Of a stretch of DNA of 64,000 bases, positions 15,880 to 25,494 are shown in pieces; positions within the stretch are counted from its first letter, which is position 1, and each line of letters starts with the position of its first letter. Origin of the DNA: an uncultured Oscillospiraceae bacterium (GTDB taxonomy: Bacteria; Bacillota; Clostridia; Oscillospirales; Oscillospiraceae); assembly GCA_900754965.1 (NCBI GenBank), contig CAAEEO010000017.1, positions 70,260 through 134,259 of the forward strand. The letters are read 5' to 3'. The position numbers and the translations under genes were made by a program. The notes under the pieces are model-generated. The model searched no databases and had not been told where the DNA came from. It was given only the letters and a program-made list of their open reading frames with translations.

Positions 15880-17712
15880 TTACTTCGGTTCTGCTGTGAT
15901 GACCCGGATCTGATTGCCGGAGGGGTCATACCAACCCGTCAGACGGTAGTCCACATCATTGATGTTGGACAGGCTCGTCAGATAGACCGCCCCGTTCTGC
16001 CGCAGATAGACCTGCACACCGTCTGCCAGAGAATACTTCTGATTTCCGATGGTAGCCGCCGTACCGCTCAGGGAAGTGAGTTTTCCGGACTGGATGCTCC
16101 GCATGGCCTTGATTGCTCCGGTACTGTCAAACCGGATAGCCACCGCTCCGGTCTGTACCGGGAAGGAAGTTCCGTTGCTGATATAGGTCTTGGTCACACC
16201 GTCCACTGCGTAAGTGTAGGCATAGGTCCGGTAGAACAGATCCTCTCCGCCGCTGGTCTCCACCGACAGCAGATACCCATACTGCCAGGTATCTCCGGTC
16301 ACATCATCCAAAATCAGATGGCTGATATTGCCGTTTTCATCCAACGCATAGTAGCGCACCTGACTGCTGGTCAGTCTCCGACCCGCCAGGCGGGAGGGCT
16401 CCACTGCCACGGCAGCGCCGTCATCGGTGTCCAGGATCTGCACACCGTCTGCAAAGTTCAGCTGCCCCAGTTTGGTTCCGGCAGCATTGACAGCCCCTTC
16501 TGTGCTCTTTGTACCCAATCCTTTGACCGTGGTTCCATTATCGGATACGGACACGGACACCAGGCGTCCGGCCTCATAACTGACATCCTTTTCCACAGAG
16601 AAAGTCCGGGTCACGCCATCCGTGCAGATCACCTGCACCTGCGTCTGTACCGCGGCGTTCTCTCCGGCTGCGCTCCGATTGGAGGACAAGACCACACCGT
16701 AATAGGTGCTGTCCACAGCGCTGCCTGTGAGCACCTGCACCACATCCCCGTTCATTCCCAACAGCAGCGTGACCATGCTGCCCACTTTACCGCCGCCCAG
16801 GGCGGACAGCTGATACTGGGCATCCGGACTGCCGATGGCATACGTCACTCCGGAAACTGTCACAGACGTGGGCGCCGTGGGACTGGGACTGAGAGCCGTC
16901 ACCTTGCCGGAGACCCGGTCAGTATAGATCCAGGCAGTGCCTGTCCCCTGATTGTAATAATAGACATCGTAGGGATTGAGAGTCACTGTATCGGTCTTTT
17001 CTCCGTTGCGGTAGACAGTACCGGGGGTAAAGGGCAGTTTGGTTCCGGAACCGGCTGCCACAAAGGGCCCCTGAAGGCTGTCCTTCAGCACCGCAGTATA
17101 GTCCACCTGGCCATTGACCAGGGTATAGCCCAGTGTCACGGCATATGTCTGCCCGGCAGCCGTTTTTGCCGTCAGCATATTATAAAACAGTTCCGCGCAG
17201 TCCTGCCGGGTCAGATTCTCCCCCTGCTTGCACTGCACCTGGTCCCGCAGCCCCAAACTGGCCGCCTTATTCAGCTGCGCACCGGGGAAAGAACCCGCCA
17301 GCATGGACGCATCGTACCCCAGCACCCGCAGCATGGCGCTGCAGGCCTCCTCCAGACGCACCGGCTGATCCGGCCGAAAACTGCCGTCGGTATATCCCAC
17401 CACCCAGCCGGATTCCACTGCCACCCGGATATACTCCGAGGCCCAATGATTGCTTTTTACATCTTTGAACAGAGAGTATCCTGTTCCGTCGCTGCTGATG
17501 CTGTCCTTATAACTGGAGGCAGCCACCAGCATTTTGGTAAACTCCGCCCGGGTCACACCGGCGGACAGGTTCATGTTTCCGTTCCCGTCCCCCACAATGA
17601 TTCCCAGAGCCTGCACGGTCTGCACAGCGCTGCTGTCTGCCGCACTGACCGGCACAGCCAGGGCGCACAGCATACTGACGGTCAGTGCCAGACCGATCAC
17701 CCGATGTTTCAT
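15880..17712 (-). CDS. SLH-domain surface protein
   Basis: Start chosen at the ATG at 17712 (GGAGG nine bases upstream), giving 610 residues with a signal peptide ending near VSA-ADS. Three S-layer-homology-like repeats follow: about 28-70 (GVTRAEFTKML), 82-132 (FKDVKSNHWASEYI, GYTDGSFRPDQPV) and 140-190 (ENLTRQDCAELFYNML). They should bind secondary wall polymer. The remaining 400 residues are Thr/Gly/Val-rich beta sequence without a recognised domain. It is the last gene of the MacAB-like operon, 16 bases after the permease, so it may be the cargo or a surface partner of that exporter. Confidence 0.88.
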   Translation of the reverse strand: MKHRVIGLALTVSMLCALAVPVSAADSSAVQTVQALGIIVGDGNGNMNLSAGVTRAEFTKMLVAASSYKDSISSDGTGYSLFKDVKSNHWASEYIRVAVESGWVVGYTDGSFRPDQPVRLEEACSAMLRVLGYDASMLAGSFPGAQLNKAASLGLRDQVQCKQGENLTRQDCAELFYNMLTAKTAAGQTYAVTLGYTLVNGQVDYTAVLKDSLQGPFVAAGSGTKLPFTPGTVYRNGEKTDTVTLNPYDVYYYNQGTGTAWIYTDRVSGKVTALSPSPTAPTSVTVSGVTYAIGSPDAQYQLSALGGGKVGSMVTLLLGMNGDVVQVLTGSAVDSTYYGVVLSSNRSAAGENAAVQTQVQVICTDGVTRTFSVEKDVSYEAGRLVSVSVSDNGTTVKGLGTKSTEGAVNAAGTKLGQLNFADGVQILDTDDGAAVAVEPSRLAGRRLTSSQVRYYALDENGNISHLILDDVTGDTWQYGYLLSVETSGGEDLFYRTYAYTYAVDGVTKTYISNGTSFPVQTGAVAIRFDSTGAIKAMRSIQSGKLTSLSGTAATIGNQKYSLADGVQVYLRQNGAVYLTSLSNINDVDYRLTGWYDPSGNQIRVITAEPK

Positions 17713-17728
17713 TCTTTCATTCCTCCTG

Positions 17729-18970
17729 TCAATCATATCGCAGTGCGTCGATGGGATTCAGCTGCGCCGCCTTGTTGGCAGGCAGATACCCGAACAGGAT
17801 CCCCACGCCCACACTGACGCAAAAACTGACCAATACCGCCGAAGGGGTCGGCGTTGCATTGAATGTCAAATTCTGGACGCCCATCATCTCCGTCAGCATC
17901 CCGCCGAACAGAGACCCCATCAGCATGGACACCAGACAACCGAACAAAATGCCCAGCACTCCGCCAATGGCGGAGGTGGTCCCGGCCTCAATGACAAACT
18001 GCCGACGGATATCCCGCCGTTTGGCCCCCAGAGATTTCCGAATACCGATTTCTCTGGTTCGTTCCGTAACGGACACCAGCATGATATTCATAATGCCGAT
18101 GCCGCCCACCAGCAGAGAGATTCCGGCAATGGCCACCAATACTGCCATCGCAACGCCCATCATGGCGTTGATTTGCGCCACCTGCTCCGCCATGGTCTGT
18201 ACATAAAAGGCGTCCTCATCCTGATACAGACCGTACAGCAGCTCAGAAATCAGTGCTTTGGCCTCCGCTGCCGTATCCCGCGAGGTACAGGTAACCTGAT
18301 ACAACGACACATTCCGGCTGCCGGTCATCTGCATGGCGTTTTCATAGGGGATAAATACATTGTCGTCCCCGCCGCCTTCAAACATCACATCGGAGGTTTT
18401 TTCCAGTGTTCCCACCACTGTATAGGGCACACCGCCGATGAGCAGGGTCTTCCCCAGGGCATCGCCGCCCAGGACGACCTCTGCCACATAAGCGCCCACT
18501 ACGCACACATTCTGCCGCCGCGCAATGTCCACATACCGCAGATACCGCCCCTCGGCCAGGGTATCTCCGTCCAGCGTCGTGTTGCTTTCCGGACGGTACA
18601 TCGCCTCACTGACGCCGGTGACACTGGTCTTTTTATAAGTTTCACTGCCGTAACGGATGCCCTGTCCGCCGCTGACCCAGGGCGTCACACCGCTGATCAG
18701 GTCCGGCCGCTCCGCCGCCAGTTCGTACATCTCGTTGGGGTCCAGATTCACCGTCGTACCGTCTCCCCGGCCCCAGTTATACACATACATCTGGTTGATG
18801 CCGACCCGTTCCACCTGCTGCTCCACCATGCCCGTCAGGCCGTTGCCCAGGGAAATGATCACAATCACAGCGCCCACACCAATGATAATGCCCAGCATAG
18901 TCAGAAACGCCCGCATTTTACTGGTGCGCAGAGATTTTACAGCCAGCTTGAAGGATTGGGAAAAATTCAC
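17729..18970 (-). CDS. MacB/FtsX-type ABC permease
   Basis: A 413-residue permease with the FtsX/MacB architecture: N-terminal membrane span (TLGIIIGVGAVIVIISLGNG), a large extracytoplasmic domain (about 45-280), then three spans containing GIGIMNIMLVSVTERTREIG and RRDIRRQFVIEA, typical of the family. In Gram-positive bacteria such systems move lipopeptides, peptides or hydrophobic compounds. The start overlaps the ATPase stop by four bases. Confidence 0.92.
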   Translation of the reverse strand: MNFSQSFKLAVKSLRTSKMRAFLTMLGIIIGVGAVIVIISLGNGLTGMVEQQVERVGINQMYVYNWGRGDGTTVNLDPNEMYELAAERPDLISGVTPWVSGGQGIRYGSETYKKTSVTGVSEAMYRPESNTTLDGDTLAEGRYLRYVDIARRQNVCVVGAYVAEVVLGGDALGKTLLIGGVPYTVVGTLEKTSDVMFEGGGDDNVFIPYENAMQMTGSRNVSLYQVTCTSRDTAAEAKALISELLYGLYQDEDAFYVQTMAEQVAQINAMMGVAMAVLVAIAGISLLVGGIGIMNIMLVSVTERTREIGIRKSLGAKRRDIRRQFVIEAGTTSAIGGVLGILFGCLVSMLMGSLFGGMLTEMMGVQNLTFNATPTPSAVLVSFCVSVGVGILFGYLPANKAAQLNPIDALRYD

Positions 18971-19713
18971 GCCGTTTCCTCCTCTCCGCTTTCCATCGGC
19001 TGCACCACCGCCCGAGGGTCCCGGGCATCGCCGTCATAGATGATCTTTCCATCCTGCAAACGGATGATCCGCTTGGCACGGACCGCAATCGAGTTGTCAT
19101 GGGTGATCAGCACCACAGTGTCCCCCTCTGCATTCAGCTGCTGCAAAAATCCCAGTACCTCCCGTCCGGTACGGGAGTCCAGCGCACCGGTAGGCTCATC
19201 AGCCAGGATCACCGAGGGGTCTCCCGCCAATGCTCTGGCAATGGATACCCGCTGCTGCTGACCGCCGGACAGCTGACTGGGCAGATTCTGGTGCTTTTCC
19301 GCCAAGCCCACCCGCTCCAGTGAGCGCAGCGCCCGTTCCCGCCGCTCTGCCGCCGGAACGCCGGCATACAGCAGAGGCAGTTCCACATTCTCCAGAACCG
19401 TCAGTTTCGGGATCAGGTTATACTGCTGAAAAATGAACCCCAGCATCTTGTTGCGGATCTCCGCCTGCTGGTCATCGTCCATAGTGGACACATCCACCCC
19501 GCCCAGATGGTAGCTGCCGGAGGTAGGGACATCCAGGCAGCCGATAATGTTCATGGCCGTGGATTTACCGGAACCGGACTGTCCCACAATGGCCACAAAC
19601 TCCCCCTGATCTATGGTCAGGGAAATGCCGTCCAGCGCATGGACTTCTTCATTGCCCATGGGATAGATCTTATACACATCCCGCAGTTCGATCAGATGTT
19701 CCAAACAACTCAC
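18967..19713 (-). CDS. LolD/MacB-type ABC transporter ATPase
   Basis: A 248-residue nucleotide-binding subunit with Walker A GQSGSGKST, signature LSGGQQQRVSIARAL, Walker B VILADEPTGALD and the H-loop ITHD. The N-terminal LRDVYKIYPMGNEEVHALDG is typical of MacB-type ATPases. GTG start at 19713 overlaps the adaptor stop (GTGA). An ATP-binding partner for the FtsX-type permease that follows. Confidence 0.95.
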   Translation of the reverse strand: MSCLEHLIELRDVYKIYPMGNEEVHALDGISLTIDQGEFVAIVGQSGSGKSTAMNIIGCLDVPTSGSYHLGGVDVSTMDDDQQAEIRNKMLGFIFQQYNLIPKLTVLENVELPLLYAGVPAAERRERALRSLERVGLAEKHQNLPSQLSGGQQQRVSIARALAGDPSVILADEPTGALDSRTGREVLGFLQQLNAEGDTVVLITHDNSIAVRAKRIIRLQDGKIIYDGDARDPRAVVQPMESGEEETA

Positions 19714-21311
19714 CCCACTGCCGCCATGTTCATTTCGTCAGGGGCACCGCCCTGAATCAGCACTGTCTCGCCCTCTTCCAGGCCGGACAGGATCTGAATA
19801 TAACTGTCATCGCTGACACCCAGCGTCACGGTTCTGTTTTCCAGTTTGGAGGGATCTTTCACTGTACCGTCCCCGGCCAGCGCCCCCTCCAGGGGCACGA
19901 CCACGGTGTTGCCCCGGCTGACAGCTCCCACCGGCACGCACAGTGCGTTCTCCACCGTTTTGCAGTGAATGGTCGCCGAGACATTCATTCCCGGTTTCAG
20001 GGCGCCGTATTCTTTGATAGACACCGTCACCGGGTAGGTGGTAAATCCGTTGGTGGTGGTACCCGCCAGGGAGACCCGGGTCACTTCGCCCTCATAGGTC
20101 TCTCCGGGCACAGCCGTGGCCGTCACTGTGACCTTCTGCCCTACGGACACATTGCTGATATCCAGTTCATTCACATTCACCGTCAGTTCCAGGGAACTGA
20201 GGTCATAGATCACGCACATGGGTTTGCCGCTCTCAATCATGTCCCCGGCCTTATATGTCTTGGTGACGATGGTGCCGCTGATGGGGGACTTGATGGTGTA
20301 ATCCTCCAGTCGGTCTTTCGATGCTTCCAGGGACAGTTCTGCGCCCCGCACCGTATCCGACGCTGCTGCAATCTGCCGATCCAGGGCGTTTCCACCCAGT
20401 GTCACCACAGTCTGCCCTGCCGTGACTGCCGTTCCGCCCGGGGCGTTGATGGCCGTCACCGTACCGGAGGCCTGCGCCGTCAAATTGCTCTCTGCCTGAT
20501 AGGTAAAGGTTCCATTGCCGGAGCAATTCACGCCGCCGACGCTGGCTGTGGCCCGCTGCGTGTTGCTCAGGCCGCCAGGATTCGTCACGGAAATGGTCAC
20601 CGTCCGGGTAATCATGTTGCCGACCCCAACGGTATCCGCCCCGGAAACTGCCGTCACAGTGCCGTTCAGCGTTTCAAAGGAGCCGTCCAGTGTCACCACT
20701 GCCGCCTGGCCCACCATGATCTTCTGTGCCTCATCCGAAGGGAACGGCACTATCAGCGTCATCACGCTGCTATCCAGCACCTTCCCGATAACCTGTCCGG
20801 CGGTCACGCTCTGGCCGGTATGTACCGTAAGTTCGCTGACCACGCCGGCTGTCTCTGCCCGAACCGTGCGCAGTTCCTCTGCACTGGCCTGGCTGCGCTG
20901 CGCCTGGCTCAGACTCAGTTCTGCCTGCTCGATGCTGTTGGCCGTAGCGGAACTGTCAATCTCGTACAGCACCGTATCCGCCTCCACCACATCGCCTTCT
21001 GCAAAGTCCGCTTTGAGCACTTCTCCCTGGATCAGGGTAGTCACCGTGTAGGAATCCACCGGCTCCAAAGCGCCGCTGCCGCTGATGGTCTGCTCAATGG
21101 TATGGTTTTCTGCCTGCACCGGGGTATACAGCGTCTGCATCCCGCCGCCTCCGCCGCCCAACAAACTGATCACCAGCACCACTGCCACAACGCCAGCCAC
21201 CGCGCCGATTTTACCTTTGCGGGTTTTGGGCAGAGGGAGTTTCTTCACTTTCTCCCGCAGCGCCGCCATTTTTCCGCCCGATTCGCTCTGTTTGTTTTCT
21301 GTACTCGTCAT
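19710..21311 (-). CDS. MacA/HlyD-family membrane-fusion adaptor
   Basis: A 533-residue adaptor with one N-terminal membrane anchor (about 35-53, ending in a Gly run) and an extracytoplasmic part built from a split biotinyl-lipoyl domain, a helical hairpin (AELSLSQAQRSQASAEELRT) and beta-barrel domains. It should connect the ATPase/permease pair to the outside or capture substrate. Somewhat longer than Gram-negative MacA because of two lipoyl-like insertions (about 145-190 and 255-300). First gene of the operon; AGGAGG precedes its ATG. Confidence 0.88.
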   Translation of the reverse strand: MTSTENKQSESGGKMAALREKVKKLPLPKTRKGKIGAVAGVVAVVLVISLLGGGGGGMQTLYTPVQAENHTIEQTISGSGALEPVDSYTVTTLIQGEVLKADFAEGDVVEADTVLYEIDSSATANSIEQAELSLSQAQRSQASAEELRTVRAETAGVVSELTVHTGQSVTAGQVIGKVLDSSVMTLIVPFPSDEAQKIMVGQAAVVTLDGSFETLNGTVTAVSGADTVGVGNMITRTVTISVTNPGGLSNTQRATASVGGVNCSGNGTFTYQAESNLTAQASGTVTAINAPGGTAVTAGQTVVTLGGNALDRQIAAASDTVRGAELSLEASKDRLEDYTIKSPISGTIVTKTYKAGDMIESGKPMCVIYDLSSLELTVNVNELDISNVSVGQKVTVTATAVPGETYEGEVTRVSLAGTTTNGFTTYPVTVSIKEYGALKPGMNVSATIHCKTVENALCVPVGAVSRGNTVVVPLEGALAGDGTVKDPSKLENRTVTLGVSDDSYIQILSGLEEGETVLIQGGAPDEMNMAAVG

Positions 21312-21403
21312 TCCAAGTATTCCTCCTGTTCCAGGGATCTGCTAAATAGGTATGTTCCATTGTAACGATTTGTCCCGATGCGAGGCTGAACAAAATGTAA
21401 ACA

Positions 21404-21437
21404 CTTTCTTAAGAAAGATGAAGACTTTTTTAAGAAA
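21404..21437. promoter_or_regulatory. Tandem TTAAG sites upstream of exporter operon
   Basis: The palindrome CTTTCTTAAGAAAG (21404-21417) is followed exactly 21 bases further by CTTTTTTAAGAAA (21425-21437). A likely -10 (TACAAT on the minus strand, 21359-21364) has no good -35 box, and the two sites lie about 60 and 80 bases upstream of the expected start. Such an arrangement fits an activator binding two adjacent sites on one DNA face. The activator is not encoded nearby. Confidence 0.55.
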
Positions 21438-21567
21438 TGCCACTGTTGTCCGCCTGAGTCATCTATTGTATTAGCCTAATAACACAATAGCACTTTCGTA
21501 CACTCCTGTCAATACTATTTATTGGATTCTTTTGCATTCCTTTCGGTTCATTTTTGCACAAAAATCC

Positions 21568-21602
21568 CTCTTCTTCCCAGTATATTCCGGGAAGAAGAGG
21601 AA
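21568..21602 (-). terminator. Terminator of CoA-transferase/helicase operon
   Basis: Minus strand: CCTCTTCTTCCC / GGGAAGAAGAGG with a 10-base loop, then GATTTTTG. Confidence 0.88.
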
Positions 21603-21610
21603 AATGGACC

Positions 21611-23980
21611 TTATTTTGTTCCGCGCCGCTTTTTTTCGGGTAAGGGCATCTTCGGCGCTGCCGGGGCGCTCTGTCCGCCTCCGGCCCGCTGCCGACGGAA
21701 ACACCGCTCACACACGCCGAAAGGACTGTCCACCGGGAGCGGACGGCCGCAGATCCGGCACCGGGGCCCGCATTTTTCCAAATCACTGGTCAGCAGGCGG
21801 TTGATGCGGTCTGAAGTGACCATTTTTTCCGCCCGCAGCCAAGTTTCATCATAGTCGTACTGAAATGTCTTGCTGAAGGAATAGTACAGTTCCAACCGTT
21901 TGAAATACAGTTCCAGATCGTCCAGCTGTCCGCCCTGGAGCACCGGCTTTTCCAGTTCCTTTTCCGCCCCTTTGCAATAGACGGACATATACTGAAAAAA
22001 CTGATATAAAAGCTGCTCCCGCCCCTCATCAAAGGGGATTCCACAGGCCCGGAGAAGGTCTTCCCGGGGCAGTTGTTGGCTCATGGGCACAAAGCGATAC
22101 AGCAATCCAATCAATCGAATATGCCGGGAAACATCCATTCTCTCGTAGGGCTGCTGCACCGGCTGACTGCTCCAGGCTTTCAGCACATCCGCAATGGGAT
22201 ATTCCAGACTGGCCACCAGATCGGTAAATCCCAGAGAGGCCCGGCGGATCAGCGGATTGGGCCGTTCCAGACAAACGGGGAGGTAGCCGTCCTCATCTGC
22301 GCCGCGGATCGCCGCCACATAGCCCACATCGTACAGACCCATCCGCCCCGCCCGTCCGGCGATCTGCTTGACTTCCGGGGGTGTCAGCGGCCGCCGCACC
22401 CGACCGTCAAATTTTTCCGTTTCCGTAAAAACGATTCGCCGCACCGGCAGATTCAGTCCCATGCCGATGGCATCTGTAGCCACCAGCACCTTCGTCTCCC
22501 CGCTGAGGAACTGGTGCATCTGGGCTCGGCGAGCCTCATAGGGCATGGCGCCGTAAATAATGGAAGTGGGGATCTCCATATCCCGCAGCCGGGCAGCCAT
22601 TTTCAGCACTTCCCGCTTGGAAAAGGCAATGAAGGCATCCCCCTGCTCCGCCTGACTCAGCCGCACCGGTTTCTCCTGCCAGATCAGCGGCACCGACCGG
22701 TGGTGCTCCACCACCTCATAGGGATCTCCCAGATCTTTCAAAATCTCCTCCAACAGCGGCAGCGCCTCCGGTGCCGTGCACAGATGGATTTCATCTGCCT
22801 GCAATCCCAGAATGGCCCGAGTCCACGCAAAGCCTCGGAAAGGATCTGCGATCATCTGACACTCATCGATCACCGCCACATCGTATCGGGTGTGCAGTTC
22901 GGCTTTCTCCACGGTGCTTGCCACATGGGTCTCTCCGGGGACGATATCCTCCTCTTCCCCTGTCCGCATGGAGCAGCGCACCCCGGCAGCCAACAGCCGT
23001 TCCTGCACTTCCAGCGCCAGCAGCCGCAGCGGCGCCAGGTATGCCCCGGTCCAGACCTCTTCCAGGCGTTTCAGCGCGCTGTACGTCTTTCCGGTGTTGG
23101 TGCCGCCCACATGGATGATAAAGCGGCGCTCCATGGCCCGAGCCTCCGGGTATTCATCCTTGGGCGCCACTGCCAATAACCGCTCCAACTTCAGTTGGAT
23201 GATGCCCTGAATATAATATAGATTGTAATTTTCCTTCAAACTGGGGCGGCGTCCCGGGAATTGTTCCCGCACCTTTGGCACAGACAGCAGCTCTTCCACC
23301 GGCACAGACTCGTCCGTCTCCCGCAGTTCTGTCAGTGACCGGCGGACAAATCGCACCAAATTGGCCGCATATTTGCCTGCCAGTTCCTCCAGTTCCGGCA
23401 GATAGGCCAGCACCCAACGGTGCCGCCGCATGGCCCGCAATCCGCCGCTGCGCAGATGGTGCACCGACCAGGATTTCCGAAACGATACCCGGATTTCCTC
23501 CGCCCTGGGGCGATATTTGGCCCGCTTGTCCAGATCCAGAGCCTGCTGCGTGCTCACCGGCTCCAGTACCTGTTCATGGCAGAACAGGGCCAGGGCGCGC
23601 ACATCTGCCGCCTGATCCTCCGGCAGTTCGGAAGTTTCCAAAGTCTGCTCCAACGCCCGGGTCAGCAGTTCTCCCCCCTGTTTCAGCAATTCGGGGATGC
23701 GGCTGCGTGGCACCTGCCGCATTCTGGCCGTCTGTTCCCGCTCCCGCAGCGTTTCGTCAATGACTCTCCGCACCTCCGGCAGAGCCTCCACCTGCGCCAC
23801 ATAGTCCTGCGTCCAGACTTCCATCTCTCCACGCCGTTCGTCCGCCGGATTTCTCTGCAAAATACCACGGGTCCACCCCCGCTCCATCAGTTCCTCCCGG
23901 GTCAATCCCGGGGACTGTATCCTTTCCTCTGCCAATCCACACCAATCCTTTTCTCGTTCTGTCTTCTGTATTTTATCCAA
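21611..23980 (-). CDS. Suv3-like superfamily 2 RNA helicase with C-terminal zinc ribbon
   Basis: A 789-residue helicase. After about 285 helical residues of unknown role comes the helicase core: Walker A GGTNTGKT (292-299), YLAPLRLLALE, box II DECQ (372-375) and the WTRAILGLQADEIHLC block, then motif VI region KQIAGRAGRMG. This pattern resembles the SUV3/mitochondrial degradosome helicase group rather than DEAD-box proteins. The C-terminus has CRICGRPLP and CERCFRR, a likely zinc ribbon. Probable role in RNA unwinding or decay. The start is a TTG twelve bases after the CoA-transferase stop with a close GGGGAA; a downstream start is possible. Confidence 0.85.
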   Translation of the reverse strand: MDKIQKTEREKDWCGLAEERIQSPGLTREELMERGWTRGILQRNPADERRGEMEVWTQDYVAQVEALPEVRRVIDETLREREQTARMRQVPRSRIPELLKQGGELLTRALEQTLETSELPEDQAADVRALALFCHEQVLEPVSTQQALDLDKRAKYRPRAEEIRVSFRKSWSVHHLRSGGLRAMRRHRWVLAYLPELEELAGKYAANLVRFVRRSLTELRETDESVPVEELLSVPKVREQFPGRRPSLKENYNLYYIQGIIQLKLERLLAVAPKDEYPEARAMERRFIIHVGGTNTGKTYSALKRLEEVWTGAYLAPLRLLALEVQERLLAAGVRCSMRTGEEEDIVPGETHVASTVEKAELHTRYDVAVIDECQMIADPFRGFAWTRAILGLQADEIHLCTAPEALPLLEEILKDLGDPYEVVEHHRSVPLIWQEKPVRLSQAEQGDAFIAFSKREVLKMAARLRDMEIPTSIIYGAMPYEARRAQMHQFLSGETKVLVATDAIGMGLNLPVRRIVFTETEKFDGRVRRPLTPPEVKQIAGRAGRMGLYDVGYVAAIRGADEDGYLPVCLERPNPLIRRASLGFTDLVASLEYPIADVLKAWSSQPVQQPYERMDVSRHIRLIGLLYRFVPMSQQLPREDLLRACGIPFDEGREQLLYQFFQYMSVYCKGAEKELEKPVLQGGQLDDLELYFKRLELYYSFSKTFQYDYDETWLRAEKMVTSDRINRLLTSDLEKCGPRCRICGRPLPVDSPFGVCERCFRRQRAGGGQSAPAAPKMPLPEKKRRGTK

Positions 23981-23992
23981 ATTCCCCGATAC

Positions 23993-25324
23993 TTACCGCC
24001 GATTAGAGCGCCGCCAAATGTTTTGTGCCTGGGCGGCGGCGATCAGTTCCTCCCGGAAATCCGGGTGCGCCAGAGAGATCAGAGCCTCTGCCCGCTCCCA
24101 GGTACTGCGCCCGGCCAAATTCACTGCGCCGTATTCCGTCACCAGATAGCAGACCTGGCTGCGGGGGGAGGTGACAATATCCCCCCGGAAGGTGGGCACG
24201 ATCCGGGAGCGCAGCTGCCCCTGCTTATCGTTATATGTCGAGGTCATGCACAAAAAGGCCTTTCCGCCGGGGGACATCACTGCCCCGGTAAGATAATCCA
24301 ACTGCCCTCCGGTGCCGCTGATCTGCCGGGTACCGGCACTTTCCGCACAGACCTGACCGTACAGATCCGCAGAAATGCAGCTGTTGACGGAGATCATATC
24401 CGGCATCTGCCCAATCAGTTCCGGTCGATTCACCATCTCCAGCGGCGCGATCAGCACGCCGGGGTTGTCATCCAGCCAGTCATACAGCCGCTGACTGCCA
24501 AAGGCAATGCCCATCACACTTTTGCCTGCGAACAGCGTCTTTTTCCGGTTGGTCAGTTTCCCTGCCTCGTAGAGATCCAAGTAGGCGTCGGAGCAAAGCT
24601 CTGTGTGCATTCCCAGATCCCGCAGATCGGACTGCGCCAACAGCGTTCCAATAATCCCCGGCAGGCTCCCGATTCCGAGCTGCAAGGTCGCACCGTTGCA
24701 GATATGGGGCAGAATGTGCCGGGCGATCTGCTCCTCCGCCTCTGTAGGGTTCGCCGCAGGGAGCTGCGGCAAGGGACGGTGCGGGCCTTCCACCACATGG
24801 TCCACCTGAGAAATATGAATGCTCTCCCCGATTCCCGGAATTCTGGGCAGATGCTCATTGACTTCCAGAATCACGATATCTGCCTGTTCCAGAATTCCGC
24901 CGGCCACGCCGGTGGCACCGGAAAAATTGAAATACCCGTGCTTATCCATGGGCGTCACCGCTGCCATGGCCACATTGACCGTCAAATACTTTCGGTAGTA
25001 GGACACCACATCCCGGAAAATCATGGGAATATAGTTGCAAAGTCCCCTGTCGCACAGTTTTCGCTCATAGGCAGAGCAGTGCCATGTATTGTAAATGAAG
25101 TGTTCCCGCTCCGGGTCGCACTCCACGATTTCCAGGGGGCCGAACATCAGGTTGCCCCGGACTTTCACATCCTGCAGCTCCTCTTTTCGCCCGGCCAAGG
25201 CCCGGTCCAACAGCTCCGGAAATCCTACCGAGGTGGTGTAATCCACCCAATCCCCGCTGTGAACAGCCTGCACTGCCTGCTCCGGTGTGCAAAGTTTCTG
25301 CCGGTATTCTTCCCAAATATCCAT
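23993..25324 (-). CDS. CoA-transferase, 4-hydroxybutyrate/butyryl-CoA:acetate type
   Basis: A 443-residue acetyl-CoA hydrolase/transferase family enzyme. GIGSLP (217-222) and HTELCSD with the expected catalytic Glu242 mark the active site; ISGTGGQLDYLTGA and VTEYGAVNLAGRS are family blocks. Members transfer CoA between acyl-CoA and acetate; in gut Clostridia the butyryl-CoA:acetate enzyme makes butyrate, while close relatives act on 4-hydroxybutyrate. Sequence alone does not separate these. GGAGGG precedes the ATG. The helicase follows 12 bases downstream, an unexpected partner. Confidence 0.88.
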   Translation of the reverse strand: MDIWEEYRQKLCTPEQAVQAVHSGDWVDYTTSVGFPELLDRALAGRKEELQDVKVRGNLMFGPLEIVECDPEREHFIYNTWHCSAYERKLCDRGLCNYIPMIFRDVVSYYRKYLTVNVAMAAVTPMDKHGYFNFSGATGVAGGILEQADIVILEVNEHLPRIPGIGESIHISQVDHVVEGPHRPLPQLPAANPTEAEEQIARHILPHICNGATLQLGIGSLPGIIGTLLAQSDLRDLGMHTELCSDAYLDLYEAGKLTNRKKTLFAGKSVMGIAFGSQRLYDWLDDNPGVLIAPLEMVNRPELIGQMPDMISVNSCISADLYGQVCAESAGTRQISGTGGQLDYLTGAVMSPGGKAFLCMTSTYNDKQGQLRSRIVPTFRGDIVTSPRSQVCYLVTEYGAVNLAGRSTWERAEALISLAHPDFREELIAAAQAQNIWRRSNRR

Positions 25325-25429
25325 AAGCGCCCTCCGTTGCCCAATTTGGGTGTATCATATCATGTTTTCCCCGCTTTGCATAGCAGACAGCACAGAAAAT
25401 CCCCCGCATCCGCCACCCAAACGCAAAAC

Positions 25430-25454
25430 GCCTGAACCGCAGTGCGGTTCAGGC
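25430..25454 (-). terminator. Terminator of the lipoprotein gene
   Basis: Perfect stem GCCTGAACCGC / GCGGTTCAGGC with a 3-base loop; on the minus strand followed by GTTTTG. Confidence 0.8.
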
Positions 25455-25494
25455 ATTCTATGTTCCTATACAGTATTTTTGAAAACAGCTCGGA

